5,686 bases of DNA. Source: JBKHJZ01 sp046537875. Its GTDB lineage: Bacteria > Actinomycetota > Acidimicrobiia > Acidimicrobiales > VFJN01. A program made the translations under genes and the position numbers. Under the pieces are notes generated by a model. That model did no database searches, was not told the DNA's origin, and saw only the letters and a program-made list of their open reading frames with translations. Where the stretch lies: positions 1 to 5,686 of the forward strand of contig JBKHJZ010000205.1 of NCBI GenBank assembly GCA_046537875.1. The letters are read 5' to 3'. This document shows, piece after piece, positions 1 through 5,569 of this stretch (position 1 is the first letter of the stretch; every line of letters starts with the position of its first letter).

Positions 1-45
1 GTGGCGGGCACCGGGCGATCCGGGGTGATCTTCGATCAGACCTGA
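1..45 (+). CDS. Possible 3' end of a plus-strand gene, cut by window edge
   Basis: Frame 1 is open from the first base and reads VAGTGRSGVIFDQT before a TGA at 43-45. It would end 31 bp before the stop codon of the convergent cysQ gene, a normal arrangement. Fourteen codons are too few to name a family or to separate real coding sequence from chance, so this is inference from layout only. The other plus-strand frames hit a stop early (frame 2 at 26-28) or run antisense through cysQ (frame 3). Confidence 0.25.
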   Translation: MAGTGRSGVIFDQT

Positions 46-76
46 CCGGCGTCGGGAGCGAGCCGCGGGGCGACCG

Positions 77-835
77 TCAGGGACCGCACGCGGCCTCGAT
101 CGCCGCGCCGGCGAGCTCGGGGCGGCACACGAGCAGGTCCGGGAGGTACGGGTCCGGCCGGTTGTAGACGAGCGGCGAGCCGTCGAGCCGCGACACGTGG
201 AGGCCGGCGGCCCGGGCCACGGCCACCGGCGCCGCGGAGTCCCACTCGTACTGGCCGCCGCTGTGGGGGTACACCTCGGCCTCCCCGAGCACGACGGCCA
301 TGGCCTTCGCGCCGGCGGAGCCCAGCGTGACCACCTCGCCGCCCAGCCGGTCGGCGATGCGGTCCGCCTCGGCCGGGGGACGGCTGCGGCTGACCACCAC
401 GCGCGGCGGGCCCGTGCGGGTGGGCGGCGGCACCGGGGCGGGATCGGTGGCCAGGGTGAGGTCGCGTGCCGGCAAGGCCACGGCCCCCGCGACCGGATCA
501 CCGTCGACCACCAGCGCCACGTGCACGGCCCAGTCGGTCCGGGGGATCTCCGAGAACTCGCGGGTGCCGTCGAGCGGGTCCACGATCCACACCCGGCGGG
601 CGTCCAGCCGGGCGTGGTCGGCCGCACCCTCCTCCGAGAGCACGGGGTCGTCCGGCCGCAGCTCGGCCAGGAGCCGCACCAGCAGGTCGTGTGCAGCGCG
701 GTCACCCGCCCGCCCGAGCTCCCGCCCGGCGACACCCGATGCGGCGAGCCGTGCCCGCTCTGCGGTCAGCATCCGGCCCGCCGCGGCCGCGACGCGGGAC
801 GCGACGCCATGATCGTCGACAGCGACGCCGGGCAT
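77..835 (-). CDS. cysQ: 3'(2'),5'-bisphosphate nucleotidase CysQ (inositol monophosphatase family)
   Basis: This cytoplasmic metal-dependent phosphatase removes the 3'-phosphate from PAP (giving AMP) and can act on PAPS; family members often also hydrolyse inositol phosphates. The 252-residue product carries the family metal-binding motifs in order: SEE at residues 67-69, WIVDPLDGT at 83-91 (ligands D86 and D89) and EWDSAAP at 197-203 (D199). An Asp-containing GDRAAHD segment lies near residue 45. Length fits the short actinobacterial CysQ proteins. The ATG at 835 is preferred over the internal Met22 because residues 10-30 look like the usual first helix of the family. No clear SD sequence precedes it. 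The gene diverges from cysD across 71 bp, which supports a role in PAP/PAPS turnover over inositol metabolism. Family assignment is firm; substrate preference is inferred from context. Confidence 0.93.
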   Translation of the reverse strand: MPGVAVDDHGVASRVAAAAGRMLTAERARLAASGVAGRELGRAGDRAAHDLLVRLLAELRPDDPVLSEEGAADHARLDARRVWIVDPLDGTREFSEIPRTDWAVHVALVVDGDPVAGAVALPARDLTLATDPAPVPPPTRTGPPRVVVSRSRPPAEADRIADRLGGEVVTLGSAGAKAMAVVLGEAEVYPHSGGQYEWDSAAPVAVARAAGLHVSRLDGSPLVYNRPDPYLPDLLVCRPELAGAAIEAACGP

Positions 836-906
836 CGACCATGCTTAGCAGCCCGCCGTGCCCGTATTGCCCACGTGTCCGGCCGGGCTTAGCTTTGGGA
901 GGTCGT
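836..906. promoter_or_regulatory. Shared cysQ/cysD divergent control region
   Basis: This 71-bp spacer must hold the start signals for both cysQ (leftward) and the cysDNC operon (rightward), unless either is read from further away. The 7-mer GCTTAGC, palindromic around its central base, occurs at 843-849 and 887-893, one copy close to each start codon. The inner flanks are complementary (AGCCCG at 850-855, CGGGCT at 884-889), making an imperfect dyad of about 51 bp. A CACGTG palindrome lies at 872-877. TATTGC at 865-870 is a weak -10 candidate for cysD. The cysD SD is GGGAGG at 897-902, only 4 bases from the ATG. The motifs are visible in the sequence; an operator role is inference, and I recognise no specific regulator site. 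Confidence 0.35.
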
Positions 907-1824
907 ATGTCATCCTCCACGAGCTACGAGCTGACCCACCTCGAGACCCTCGAGGCCGAGGGCATCCACGTCATCCGCGAGGTGGCGGCCGAGTTCGAGC
1001 GGCCGGTGCTGCTCTTCTCGGGCGGCAAGGACTCGGCCGTGATGCTGCACCTGGCCGCCAAGGCGTTCGCTCCGGCGCGCGTCCCGTTCCCGGTCATGCA
1101 CGTCGACACCGGCCACAACTTCGCCGAGGTGCTCGACTTCCGCGACCGGCGGATCGCCGAGCTCGGGGTCCGGCTGGTGGTGGCCAGCGTGCAGGACGCC
1201 ATCGACGCCGGCCGGGTCGTCGAGGAGACGGGACCCCGAGCGAGCCGGAACCGGCTGCAGACGGCCGTGCTGCTCGAGGCCATCGAGCAGCACGGCTTCG
1301 ACGCGGTGTTCGGGGGCGCCCGTCGCGACGAGGAGAAGGCGCGCGCCAAGGAGCGGGTCTTCAGCTTCCGCGACGAGTTCGGGCAGTGGGATCCGAAGAA
1401 CCAGCGTCCCGAGGTGTGGAACCTCTACAACGGCCGGCACCGCAAGGGCGAGCACATCCGCGTGTTCCCGCTGTCCAACTGGACCGAGCTCGACATCTGG
1501 CAGTACATCGCCACCCAGGGCATCGAGCTGCCGTCGATCTACTTCGCCCACCGGCGCCGGGTCTTCCAGCGCGACGGCATGTTGCTGGCCGAGAGCCCGT
1601 GGATCACCTCCCTGGATGGCGAGGTGGTGGAGGAGCGCATGGTGCGGTTCCGCACCGTGGGCGACGCCACGTGCACCGGGGCCGTCGAATCGGCGGCCGA
1701 CACCGTCGAGCTCGTCATCGAGGAGACCGCGGTGACCCGCATCACCGAGCGGGGTGCCACCCGCGCCGACGACCGCATCAGCGAGGCGGGCATGGAAGAT
1801 CGCAAGCGCGAGGGGTACTTCTGA
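907..1824 (+). CDS. cysD: Sulfate adenylyltransferase small subunit CysD
   Basis: CysD is the catalytic subunit of ATP sulfurylase. With the GTPase CysN it makes APS and pyrophosphate from sulfate and ATP, the first step of sulfate assimilation in the cytoplasm. The 305-residue product is close to the usual length (about 300). The PP-loop SGGKDS is at residues 38-43, followed by HVDTGHNF at 65-72, GARRDEEKAR at 137-146, the NGRHRKGEHIRVFPLSNWTE region at about 175-194, and the characteristic C-terminus ISEAGMEDRKREGYF. The ATG at 907 follows a GGGAGG SD at 897-902. The open frame extends far upstream to 466, but that part is antisense to cysQ and is Arg/Pro-rich with no family likeness. It is the first gene of the cysD-cysN-cysC operon, 46 bp before cysN. 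No key residues are missing. Confidence 0.97.
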   Translation: MSSSTSYELTHLETLEAEGIHVIREVAAEFERPVLLFSGGKDSAVMLHLAAKAFAPARVPFPVMHVDTGHNFAEVLDFRDRRIAELGVRLVVASVQDAIDAGRVVEETGPRASRNRLQTAVLLEAIEQHGFDAVFGGARRDEEKARAKERVFSFRDEFGQWDPKNQRPEVWNLYNGRHRKGEHIRVFPLSNWTELDIWQYIATQGIELPSIYFAHRRRVFQRDGMLLAESPWITSLDGEVVEERMVRFRTVGDATCTGAVESAADTVELVIEETAVTRITERGATRADDRISEAGMEDRKREGYF

Positions 1825-1827
1825 TGC

Positions 1828-1847
1828 GGGGCGCCGTCGGGCGCCCC
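1828..1847 (+). promoter_or_regulatory. Intercistronic GC hairpin between cysD and cysN
   Basis: GGGGCGCC at 1828-1835 is perfectly complementary to GGCGCCCC at 1840-1847, with a 4-base GTCG loop. That gives an 8-bp all-GC stem in the 46-bp cysD-cysN gap. No T-run follows, so it does not look like an intrinsic terminator. It ends 12 bases before the cysN SD (GAGGAG, 1860-1865). It could protect the upstream mRNA, slow ribosomes or help set the CysD:CysN ratio; all of these are inference. High local GC raises the chance of coincidental stems. Confidence 0.45.
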
Positions 1848-1870
1848 GGCACCGCCAGCGAGGAGCGGAG

Positions 1871-3142
1871 ATGGAGCTGCTGAGGTTCGCGACCGCCGGG
1901 TCGGTGGACGACGGGAAGTCGACCCTGATCGGACGCCTGCTCTACGACTCGAAGGCCATCTTCGAGGACCAGCTCGAATCGGTCGAGCGCACGAGCCTCC
2001 AGCGGGGCGATGAGTACACCGACCTCGCGCTGCTCACCGACGGCCTGCGGGCCGAGCGGGAGCAGGGCATCACGATCGACGTCGCCTACCGCTACTTCGC
2101 CACCCCCAAGCGCAAGTTCATCATCGCCGACACCCCGGGCCACATCCAGTACACGCGCAACATGGTGACCGGCGCCTCCACCGCCGACCTGGCGCTCGTG
2201 CTCGTCGACGCCCGCAAGGGCGTGCTCGAGCAGTCGCGCCGGCACGCGTTCCTCGCCTCGCTGCTCGGCATCCCCCACCTGGTGGTGTGCGTCAACAAGA
2301 TGGACCTCGTCGACTGGTCCGAGGCCCGCTTCGAGGAGATCAAGGCCGAGTTCCGCTCGTTCGCGATGAAGCTCGACGTGGTCGACCTCACGTTCGTGCC
2401 GATCTCGGCGCTCCACGGCGACAACGTGGTGACGCGCTCCGCAAACATGGACTGGTACGAGGGCACGTCGCTGCTGCACCACCTGGAGGAGGTGCACATC
2501 GCGAGCGACCGGAACCTGATCGACGCCCGCTTCCCGGTGCAGTACGTGATCCGGCCCCAGCACCAGACCGACGGCGAACTGCACGACTACCGCGGGTACG
2601 CGGGGACCGTGGCAGGCGGGGTGCTGAAGCCCGGTGACGATGTCGTGGTGCTGCCGTCGGGGTTCACCACCACGATCGCCGCGATCGACACGGCCGACGG
2701 TCCCGTCGAGGAGGCGTTCGCGCCGATGGCGGTCACCGTGCGGCTCGCCGACGACATCGACGTGTCGCGGGGCGACATGATCGCCCGCCTCCGCAACCGC
2801 CCGCACGTGGGCCAGGACATCGAGGCGATGGTGTGCTGGCTCACCCCCGAGAGCGAGCTTCGCTCGGGGGCCAAGCTGGCGCTCAAGCACACGACCCGGT
2901 GGGGCCGGGCCCTCGTGAAGGAGCTGGAGTACCGGCTCGACGTGAACACGCTGCACCGTGACGAGGACGCCTCGTCGCTGGCCCTCAACGAGATCGGGCG
3001 GATCCGGCTGCGCACCACCGTCCCGCTCTTCTTCGACGAGTACCGGCGCAACCGCATGACCGGGAGCTTCGTGCTGGTCGACGAGAGGACACACAACACG
3101 GTGGGTGCCGGGATGATCCTCGGCGGCACGGGTCCGGTGTGA
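1871..3142 (+). CDS. cysN: Sulfate adenylyltransferase large subunit CysN (GTPase)
   Basis: CysN is the regulatory GTPase of ATP sulfurylase; GTP hydrolysis drives APS formation by CysD. The 423-residue product is an EF-Tu-like translational GTPase: P-loop GSVDDGKST at residues 10-18, switch I GITID at 66-70, DTPGH at 87-91, NKMD at 142-145, SAL at 179-181. Beta-barrel domains 2 and 3 follow at about 220-320 and 325-423. It is shorter than E. coli CysN (about 475) and stops before any kinase domain, so it is a stand-alone CysN and not a CysNC fusion. The ATG at 1871 has a GAGGAG SD at 1860-1865 (5-base spacing) and puts the P-loop at the N-terminus, as the family expects. The longer open frame upstream overlaps cysD and is not supported. 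Its stop overlaps the cysC start by 4 bases, suggesting translational coupling. Confidence 0.97.
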   Translation: MELLRFATAGSVDDGKSTLIGRLLYDSKAIFEDQLESVERTSLQRGDEYTDLALLTDGLRAEREQGITIDVAYRYFATPKRKFIIADTPGHIQYTRNMVTGASTADLALVLVDARKGVLEQSRRHAFLASLLGIPHLVVCVNKMDLVDWSEARFEEIKAEFRSFAMKLDVVDLTFVPISALHGDNVVTRSANMDWYEGTSLLHHLEEVHIASDRNLIDARFPVQYVIRPQHQTDGELHDYRGYAGTVAGGVLKPGDDVVVLPSGFTTTIAAIDTADGPVEEAFAPMAVTVRLADDIDVSRGDMIARLRNRPHVGQDIEAMVCWLTPESELRSGAKLALKHTTRWGRALVKELEYRLDVNTLHRDEDASSLALNEIGRIRLRTTVPLFFDEYRRNRMTGSFVLVDERTHNTVGAGMILGGTGPV

Positions 3143-3753
3143 CGCACGTGACGCGGACCGGGGCGGTGAGCGGCCCGGGCGACGTCGTGTGGCACGCCGG
3201 TGCCGTGGCGCGTGGCGACCGACCGTGGCCGGGGGCGACCGTGTGGTTCACCGGCCTGTCGGGCTCCGGCAAGTCGTCGGTCGCCGTCGAGGTCGAGCGG
3301 GCGCTGGTGGCCGGCGGCCGGGCGGCCTACCTGCTCGACGGCGACAACCTGCGACACGGCCTGAACGCCGACCTCGGGTTCTCGCCGGCTGACCGCACCG
3401 AGAACATCCGGCGGGTGAGCGAGGTGGCGCGCCTGTTCGCCGACGCCGGTGTGGTGGCGCTGGTGCCGGTGATCAGCCCCTACCGGGCCGACCGCCAGCG
3501 GGCGCGGGCGATCCACGAGCGCGCGGGCCTGCCCTTCGTCGAGGTGTTCGTCGACACGCCGCTGGACGTGTGTGAGGCGCGGGACCCGAAGGGCCTCTAC
3601 GCCAGGGCGCGTGCCGGCGAGATCAGGGGCTTCACCGGCGTGGACGACCCGTACGAGCCTCCCGACGGTCCCGAGCTGCGATTGACGCCGGAGGACGGCG
3701 ACCCGGTCGCACAGGCCGCCCTGGTCCTGGCGCTCCTGCCCGGCGCGCCGTGA
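3139..3753 (+). CDS. cysC: Adenylyl-sulfate (APS) kinase CysC
   Basis: CysC phosphorylates the 3'-OH of APS with ATP to make PAPS, the donor for PAPS reductase and for sulfotransferases. The 204-residue product shows Walker A GLSGSGKSS at residues 39-47, the APS-binding DGDNLRHGLNADLGFSP at 67-83, TENIRRVSEVA at about 87-97, ISPYRADR at 112-119 (includes the serine region phosphorylated in some family members), DPKGLYARARAGEI at 149-162 and GFTGVDDPYEPP at 164-175. Length is typical for a free-standing enzyme. The GTG at 3139 overlaps the cysN stop as GTGA with only weak SD sequence before it, so it is probably translated by coupling to cysN. A second GTG at 3148 is possible but leaves a gap. 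Last gene of the operon; no hairpin with a T-run follows. Confidence 0.96.
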   Translation: MTHVTRTGAVSGPGDVVWHAGAVARGDRPWPGATVWFTGLSGSGKSSVAVEVERALVAGGRAAYLLDGDNLRHGLNADLGFSPADRTENIRRVSEVARLFADAGVVALVPVISPYRADRQRARAIHERAGLPFVEVFVDTPLDVCEARDPKGLYARARAGEIRGFTGVDDPYEPPDGPELRLTPEDGDPVAQAALVLALLPGAP

Positions 3754-3790
3754 GCCCGGTCGCCGCGTCCCGGACGGCCGCCAACCTGCC

Positions 3791-3826
3791 TGTCGGCGTC
3801 GCTGGCGTCGACCTATACTTCTAGCA
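3791..3826 (+). promoter_or_regulatory. Putative promoter with TATACT -10 box
   Basis: TATACT at 3814-3819 is near the bacterial -10 consensus and sits in a short AT-rich patch (about 3812-3828) within GC-rich DNA. Transcription would start near 3826, just before the tandem repeats. The -35 position (about 3791-3796, TGTCGG) matches TTGACA poorly. A 7-base direct repeat GGCGTCG (3795-3801 and 3804-3810, 9-base period) fills the spacer and could bind a protein. The patch probably separates the downstream gene pair from the cys operon. The -10 match is seen; activity is inferred. Confidence 0.4.
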
Positions 3827-3828
3827 AA

Positions 3829-3903
3829 GGCTGCAACAACTAGGGCTGCAACAACCAGGGCTGCAGCGACCCGGGCTGCAGCGACCAGGGCTGCAACGAC
3901 CAG
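3829..3903 (+). repeat. Five tandem 15-bp repeats in the leader region
   Basis: Five head-to-tail units of exactly 15 bp begin at 3829, 3844, 3859, 3874 and 3889. Each starts GGCTGCA and most end ACCAG or ACCCG. Units 1 and 2 carry AACAAC in the middle, units 3 and 4 carry GCGAC, and unit 5 is a hybrid, so pairs of adjacent units are most alike, as expected from duplication by slippage. In the frame of the following gene the units would encode AATTR or AAATR, but there is no start codon to translate them. Since 15 is a multiple of 3, copy-number change would not shift any frame. The repeats lie between the putative promoter and the SD sequence, so they would form most of a roughly 90-base leader. 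Function unknown. Confidence 0.95.
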
Positions 3904-3906
3904 GTC

Positions 3907-3913
3907 GGGAGGG
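3907..3913 (+). promoter_or_regulatory. Strong Shine-Dalgarno sequence without an ordinary start codon nearby
   Basis: GGGAGGG is among the best SD matches in the window and lies directly after the repeats. In the frame of the downstream gene the following codons are ATC ATC GCC ATC GCA TCG. No ATG, GTG, TTG or CTG occurs in that frame until GTG at 3962, nearly 50 bases on. ATC at 3917 or 3923 would be correctly spaced. This SD decides where the next gene might really begin. Confidence 0.45.
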
Positions 3914-3961
3914 ATCATCGCCATCGCATCGCACCTCGACCTCCTCGCCACCGCAGAGCGC

Positions 3962-4285
3962 GTGCGGCTCGCCGCAGCCGCCGACGACATCGACGCGCTG
4001 CACACCGAGCTCTGCCGGTTGCGCAGCGCCCTCGCCGACCACATCCGCGACGAGGTCACCGACCTGGCGTCGCTCACCGAGCCCACGGCCGAGGTGGTCG
4101 CCCGGGGCCAGCGGCAGCTGGTCGCGCTGTTGGACGAGCTGCTCGAGGCGTCGGCAGCGGGATCGTCCCGCCCGGACCACCAGTGCCGGTGCCTCCAGCG
4201 GTCGGCCGAGCTGAGCCGCCTGCTCACGCGCCAGGCCCGCCTGGAGTCGGGAGTCCTGCTCGCCCGGACCCGCGCGGCGCCCTGA
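3962..4285 (+). CDS. Small helical protein of unknown function (start uncertain)
   Basis: I do not recognise this gene. From GTG 3962 it encodes 107 residues, rich in Ala, Leu, Arg and Glu. Three predicted helices are seen at about residues 1-35, 42-65 and 78-104, without membrane segments. Spaced His and acidic residues (H14, H27, then DEV) faintly recall a hemerythrin-like four-helix bundle, but the full set of iron-binding His is absent. C75-x-C77, with C18, could bind a metal. The helical pattern continues upstream of GTG 3962 (in-frame ASHLDLLATAER), and the strong SD at 3907-3913 points to a start near 3917-3923, where only ATC codons occur. So the true protein may be about 13-15 residues longer, or an upstream start may have been lost. 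It lies 16 bp before the cupin gene and probably shares its transcript. That it is coding is likely; function is unknown. Confidence 0.55.
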   Translation: MRLAAAADDIDALHTELCRLRSALADHIRDEVTDLASLTEPTAEVVARGQRQLVALLDELLEASAAGSSRPDHQCRCLQRSAELSRLLTRQARLESGVLLARTRAAP

Positions 4286-4301
4286 TGGCACCCTGATCGC
4301 C

Positions 4302-4766
4302 GTGTCGACGTCCGACGGTCGCCAACGGCGCCCCACGGTCGCTCACCTGGGGATGGTCCTCGCGGAACCTGTCCGCGGCGACGGCGTGCACTGGGCGCTG
4401 GATTCCTCGGCCGACCTCCACGCCAACCTGGTGCGCCTGGGCCCGGGGGGCTCGATCGGCGACCACCTGAACGCCGAGGTCGACGTGTTGATCGTCGCCA
4501 TCTCCGGGAGCGGGACGCTGCGCGTCGACGGCGTCGACCTGCCGCTCATCGGCGAGGTCGTCGCCCATGTGCCGAAGGGAACCCGGCGGTCGATCACCGC
4601 CGGGCCGGAGGGCCTGGCCTACCTGACCGTCCACCGGCACCGCGACGGCATCGGGCTCGGTCCGACGAGGGTGCTGCGCGATGCCGGGTTCTCACCCAGC
4701 CACGACGTCGACCCGGATGAGGGTGGCGACCCGGCGTGCTGGGCCGACGAGCTGGGTGACGGCTGA
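4302..4766 (+). CDS. Cupin-fold protein with degenerate metal site
   Basis: The 154-residue product looks like a single small cupin beta-barrel. Motif 1 covers about residues 49-71 (GGSIGDHLNAEVD, then VLIVAISGSG), with H55, then N57 where the second His is usual, and D61 near the usual Glu. Motif 2 is GEVVAHVPKGTRR at about 84-96, with PxG at 91-93 but R96 where the metal-binding His normally sits. A His pair follows at 111 and 113 (HRHRDG). Metal-dependent catalysis is therefore doubtful; ligand binding or a structural role is as likely. GTG 4302 has no clear SD and may rely on coupling to the gene ending 16 bp before it; ATG 4353 is an alternative that keeps the whole barrel. The C-terminal tail (about 130-154) is acidic. 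The fold call is fairly good; no specific function can be given. Confidence 0.65.
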   Translation: MSTSDGRQRRPTVAHLGMVLAEPVRGDGVHWALDSSADLHANLVRLGPGGSIGDHLNAEVDVLIVAISGSGTLRVDGVDLPLIGEVVAHVPKGTRRSITAGPEGLAYLTVHRHRDGIGLGPTRVLRDAGFSPSHDVDPDEGGDPACWADELGDG

Positions 4767-4769
4767 CAG

Positions 4770-4907
4770 CGGCGACCGGTCAGGGCGTCCGCCGCCGACG
4801 GCTATCACTCGGCCCGGCGGTGCTCGTACCGGGTCATCGACCGGCCCGATGCGGACTCTCGGACCGTGAACGTCGTCCGGATCCAGCACCGATCCAGGTC
4901 CATCGCG
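4770..4907 (+). pseudogene. Relic of a RelE/ParE-family toxin (C-terminal half)
   Basis: In the same frame as the cupin gene, directly after its TGA, the DNA reads RRPVRASAADGYHSARR, then CSYRVIDRPDADS, then RTVNVVRIQHRS. This follows the C-terminal half of RelE-type mRNA interferases, whose pattern is P-L-R, a few residues, G-x-HSARRG-x-YRV-x-Y, an Asp-rich turn, a V-x-V strand, and HR near the end; mycobacterial RelE is the closest I recall. The usual Gly after SARR is Cys and the Tyr after YRVI is Asp. The N-terminal half, a start codon and a neighbouring antitoxin are all missing. The frame stays open to TGA 4962-4964, but similarity fades after about 4907. It is probably a dead remnant left by a deletion next to the cupin gene. 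The match is from memory of family patterns, without a search. Confidence 0.55.
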
Positions 4908-4948
4908 CTCGCTGACCCCCAGGCGGGCGCCCGGACCGCCAGCGGGCG

Positions 4949-4970
4949 GCCGGCCTCACGGTGAGCCGGC
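4949..4970. other. GC hairpin overlapping the CYTH gene stop codon
   Basis: GCCGGC at 4949-4954 pairs with GCCGGC at 4965-4970, and TCA at 4956-4958 pairs with TGA at 4962-4964, with one bulged base (4955) and a 3-base loop. It sits at the end of the minus-strand CYTH gene, between convergent genes, where a two-way terminator would be useful. There is no T-run on either strand, so it is at best a non-canonical terminator or an mRNA-end stabiliser. Confidence 0.25.
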
Positions 4971-5483
4971 GTGCCGAAGCAGTGCGCCGACCTCCGCGTC
5001 AGACGCGAACGCCAGTGCCCCGCCCGAGAACCGGTCGTCGTTGGTGACATCCCGAACGGCGAAGGGGGGCAAAGGGAGAGGTGAATCATCGGGGCGGAGT
5101 TCGGCCTCCGCCAGGAGAAGCCCGTCGAGGCGACCGTGGAGCCGGTCGATCGCCATTGTGTGGCCATGCCACGTCGTGTACCAGCGGGACTTGTGCACCA
5201 CGCGGGCGGGAAGCGCCACCATCACGGCGTACTCGTCGCCGGACAGGTACATGGTCGTGATCCTCACGAGCTCCGGGTCGGCCGGGGCTCGGCGGATCTT
5301 CTGGCCCAGCTTGTAGGCCACCACGCCGTCCGCTCGCTCCATCCGGCGGAGACGCAGGCGGGTCCCGTCGATGTAGCGATCGACGATCTCGGCGGCGTGA
5401 CGGGCGTCGGCGGGCAGCCGGGATGCGATCCAGCGTTGCTCCCGCTCGATGTGGGCGTAGCGGCCCTCTCCTGGACGGGTCAC
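4956..5483 (-). CDS. CYTH-domain protein (triphosphate-tunnel enzyme family)
   Basis: The 175-residue product fits a single CYTH domain, the family that includes CyaB-type adenylate cyclases, thiamine triphosphatase and inorganic triphosphatases. Near the N-terminus is E13-x-E15-x-R17 (the family ExExK signature, with Arg for Lys). It is followed by the basic strand TRLRLRRM at 41-48, YKLGQKIRR at 57-65, a GLLLAEAEL strand at 121-129 carrying paired Glu, and DVTNDDRFSGGALA at 145-158, which matches the usual VT-x-D-x-RYSN-x-xLA ending. These charged residues would line a tunnel binding a triphosphate and a divalent metal. No HD or CHAD domain is attached. Start is GTG 5483; no in-frame ATG and no good SD is seen upstream. 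It is convergent with the cupin gene and lies 86 bp downstream of another minus-strand gene. The family call is good; substrate unknown. Confidence 0.78.
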   Translation of the reverse strand: MTRPGEGRYAHIEREQRWIASRLPADARHAAEIVDRYIDGTRLRLRRMERADGVVAYKLGQKIRRAPADPELVRITTMYLSGDEYAVMVALPARVVHKSRWYTTWHGHTMAIDRLHGRLDGLLLAEAELRPDDSPLPLPPFAVRDVTNDDRFSGGALAFASDAEVGALLRHAGSP

Positions 5484-5569
5484 GGTGACATGGTCGTCGG
5501 TGGCCGCCGAGGTCGCGTGTCGATGGCCGGCACCCGCCGGCCCGGCGCCGACGTGCGGGCCGAGCCGGG

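Noticed and set aside
26..38. TGATC/GATCA hairpin as a terminator between the first fragment and cysQ
   Set aside because: The 5-bp stem with a 3-base loop is too weak, and there is no T-run after it on either strand.
466..906. Upstream in-frame extension of cysD
   Set aside because: It is antisense to cysQ, is Arg/Pro-rich with no similarity to CysD, and the ATG at 907 has a proper SD and gives the normal family length.
1778..3094. Long minus-strand open frame (438 codons) opposite cysN
   Set aside because: It is a mirror of the strong codon bias of cysN. It is rich in His, Val and Arg, shows no family motif, and the opposite strand is a certain gene.
3821..3903. Pentapeptide GRCSP-like repeats on the minus strand as a repeat protein tail
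   Set aside because: Any frame through a 15-bp tandem repeat gives a pentapeptide repeat. The rest of that minus frame is antisense to the helical-protein gene and lacks gene-like composition.
3829..3903. CRISPR array or plasmid-type iterons
   Set aside because: There are no spacers between units, the unit is only 15 bp, and no cas, replication or partition gene is nearby.
2587..4227. Minus-strand open frame of 546 codons across cysN, cysC and the repeats
   Set aside because: It is antisense to two certain genes and has low-complexity Arg/Ser/Ala composition, including an Ala/Val run that is just the translation of the tandem repeats.
4280..4297. Direct repeat CCCTGAT flanking the end of the helical-protein gene
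   Set aside because: Only 7 bases, no insertion between the copies; most likely chance, with the first copy containing the stop codon.
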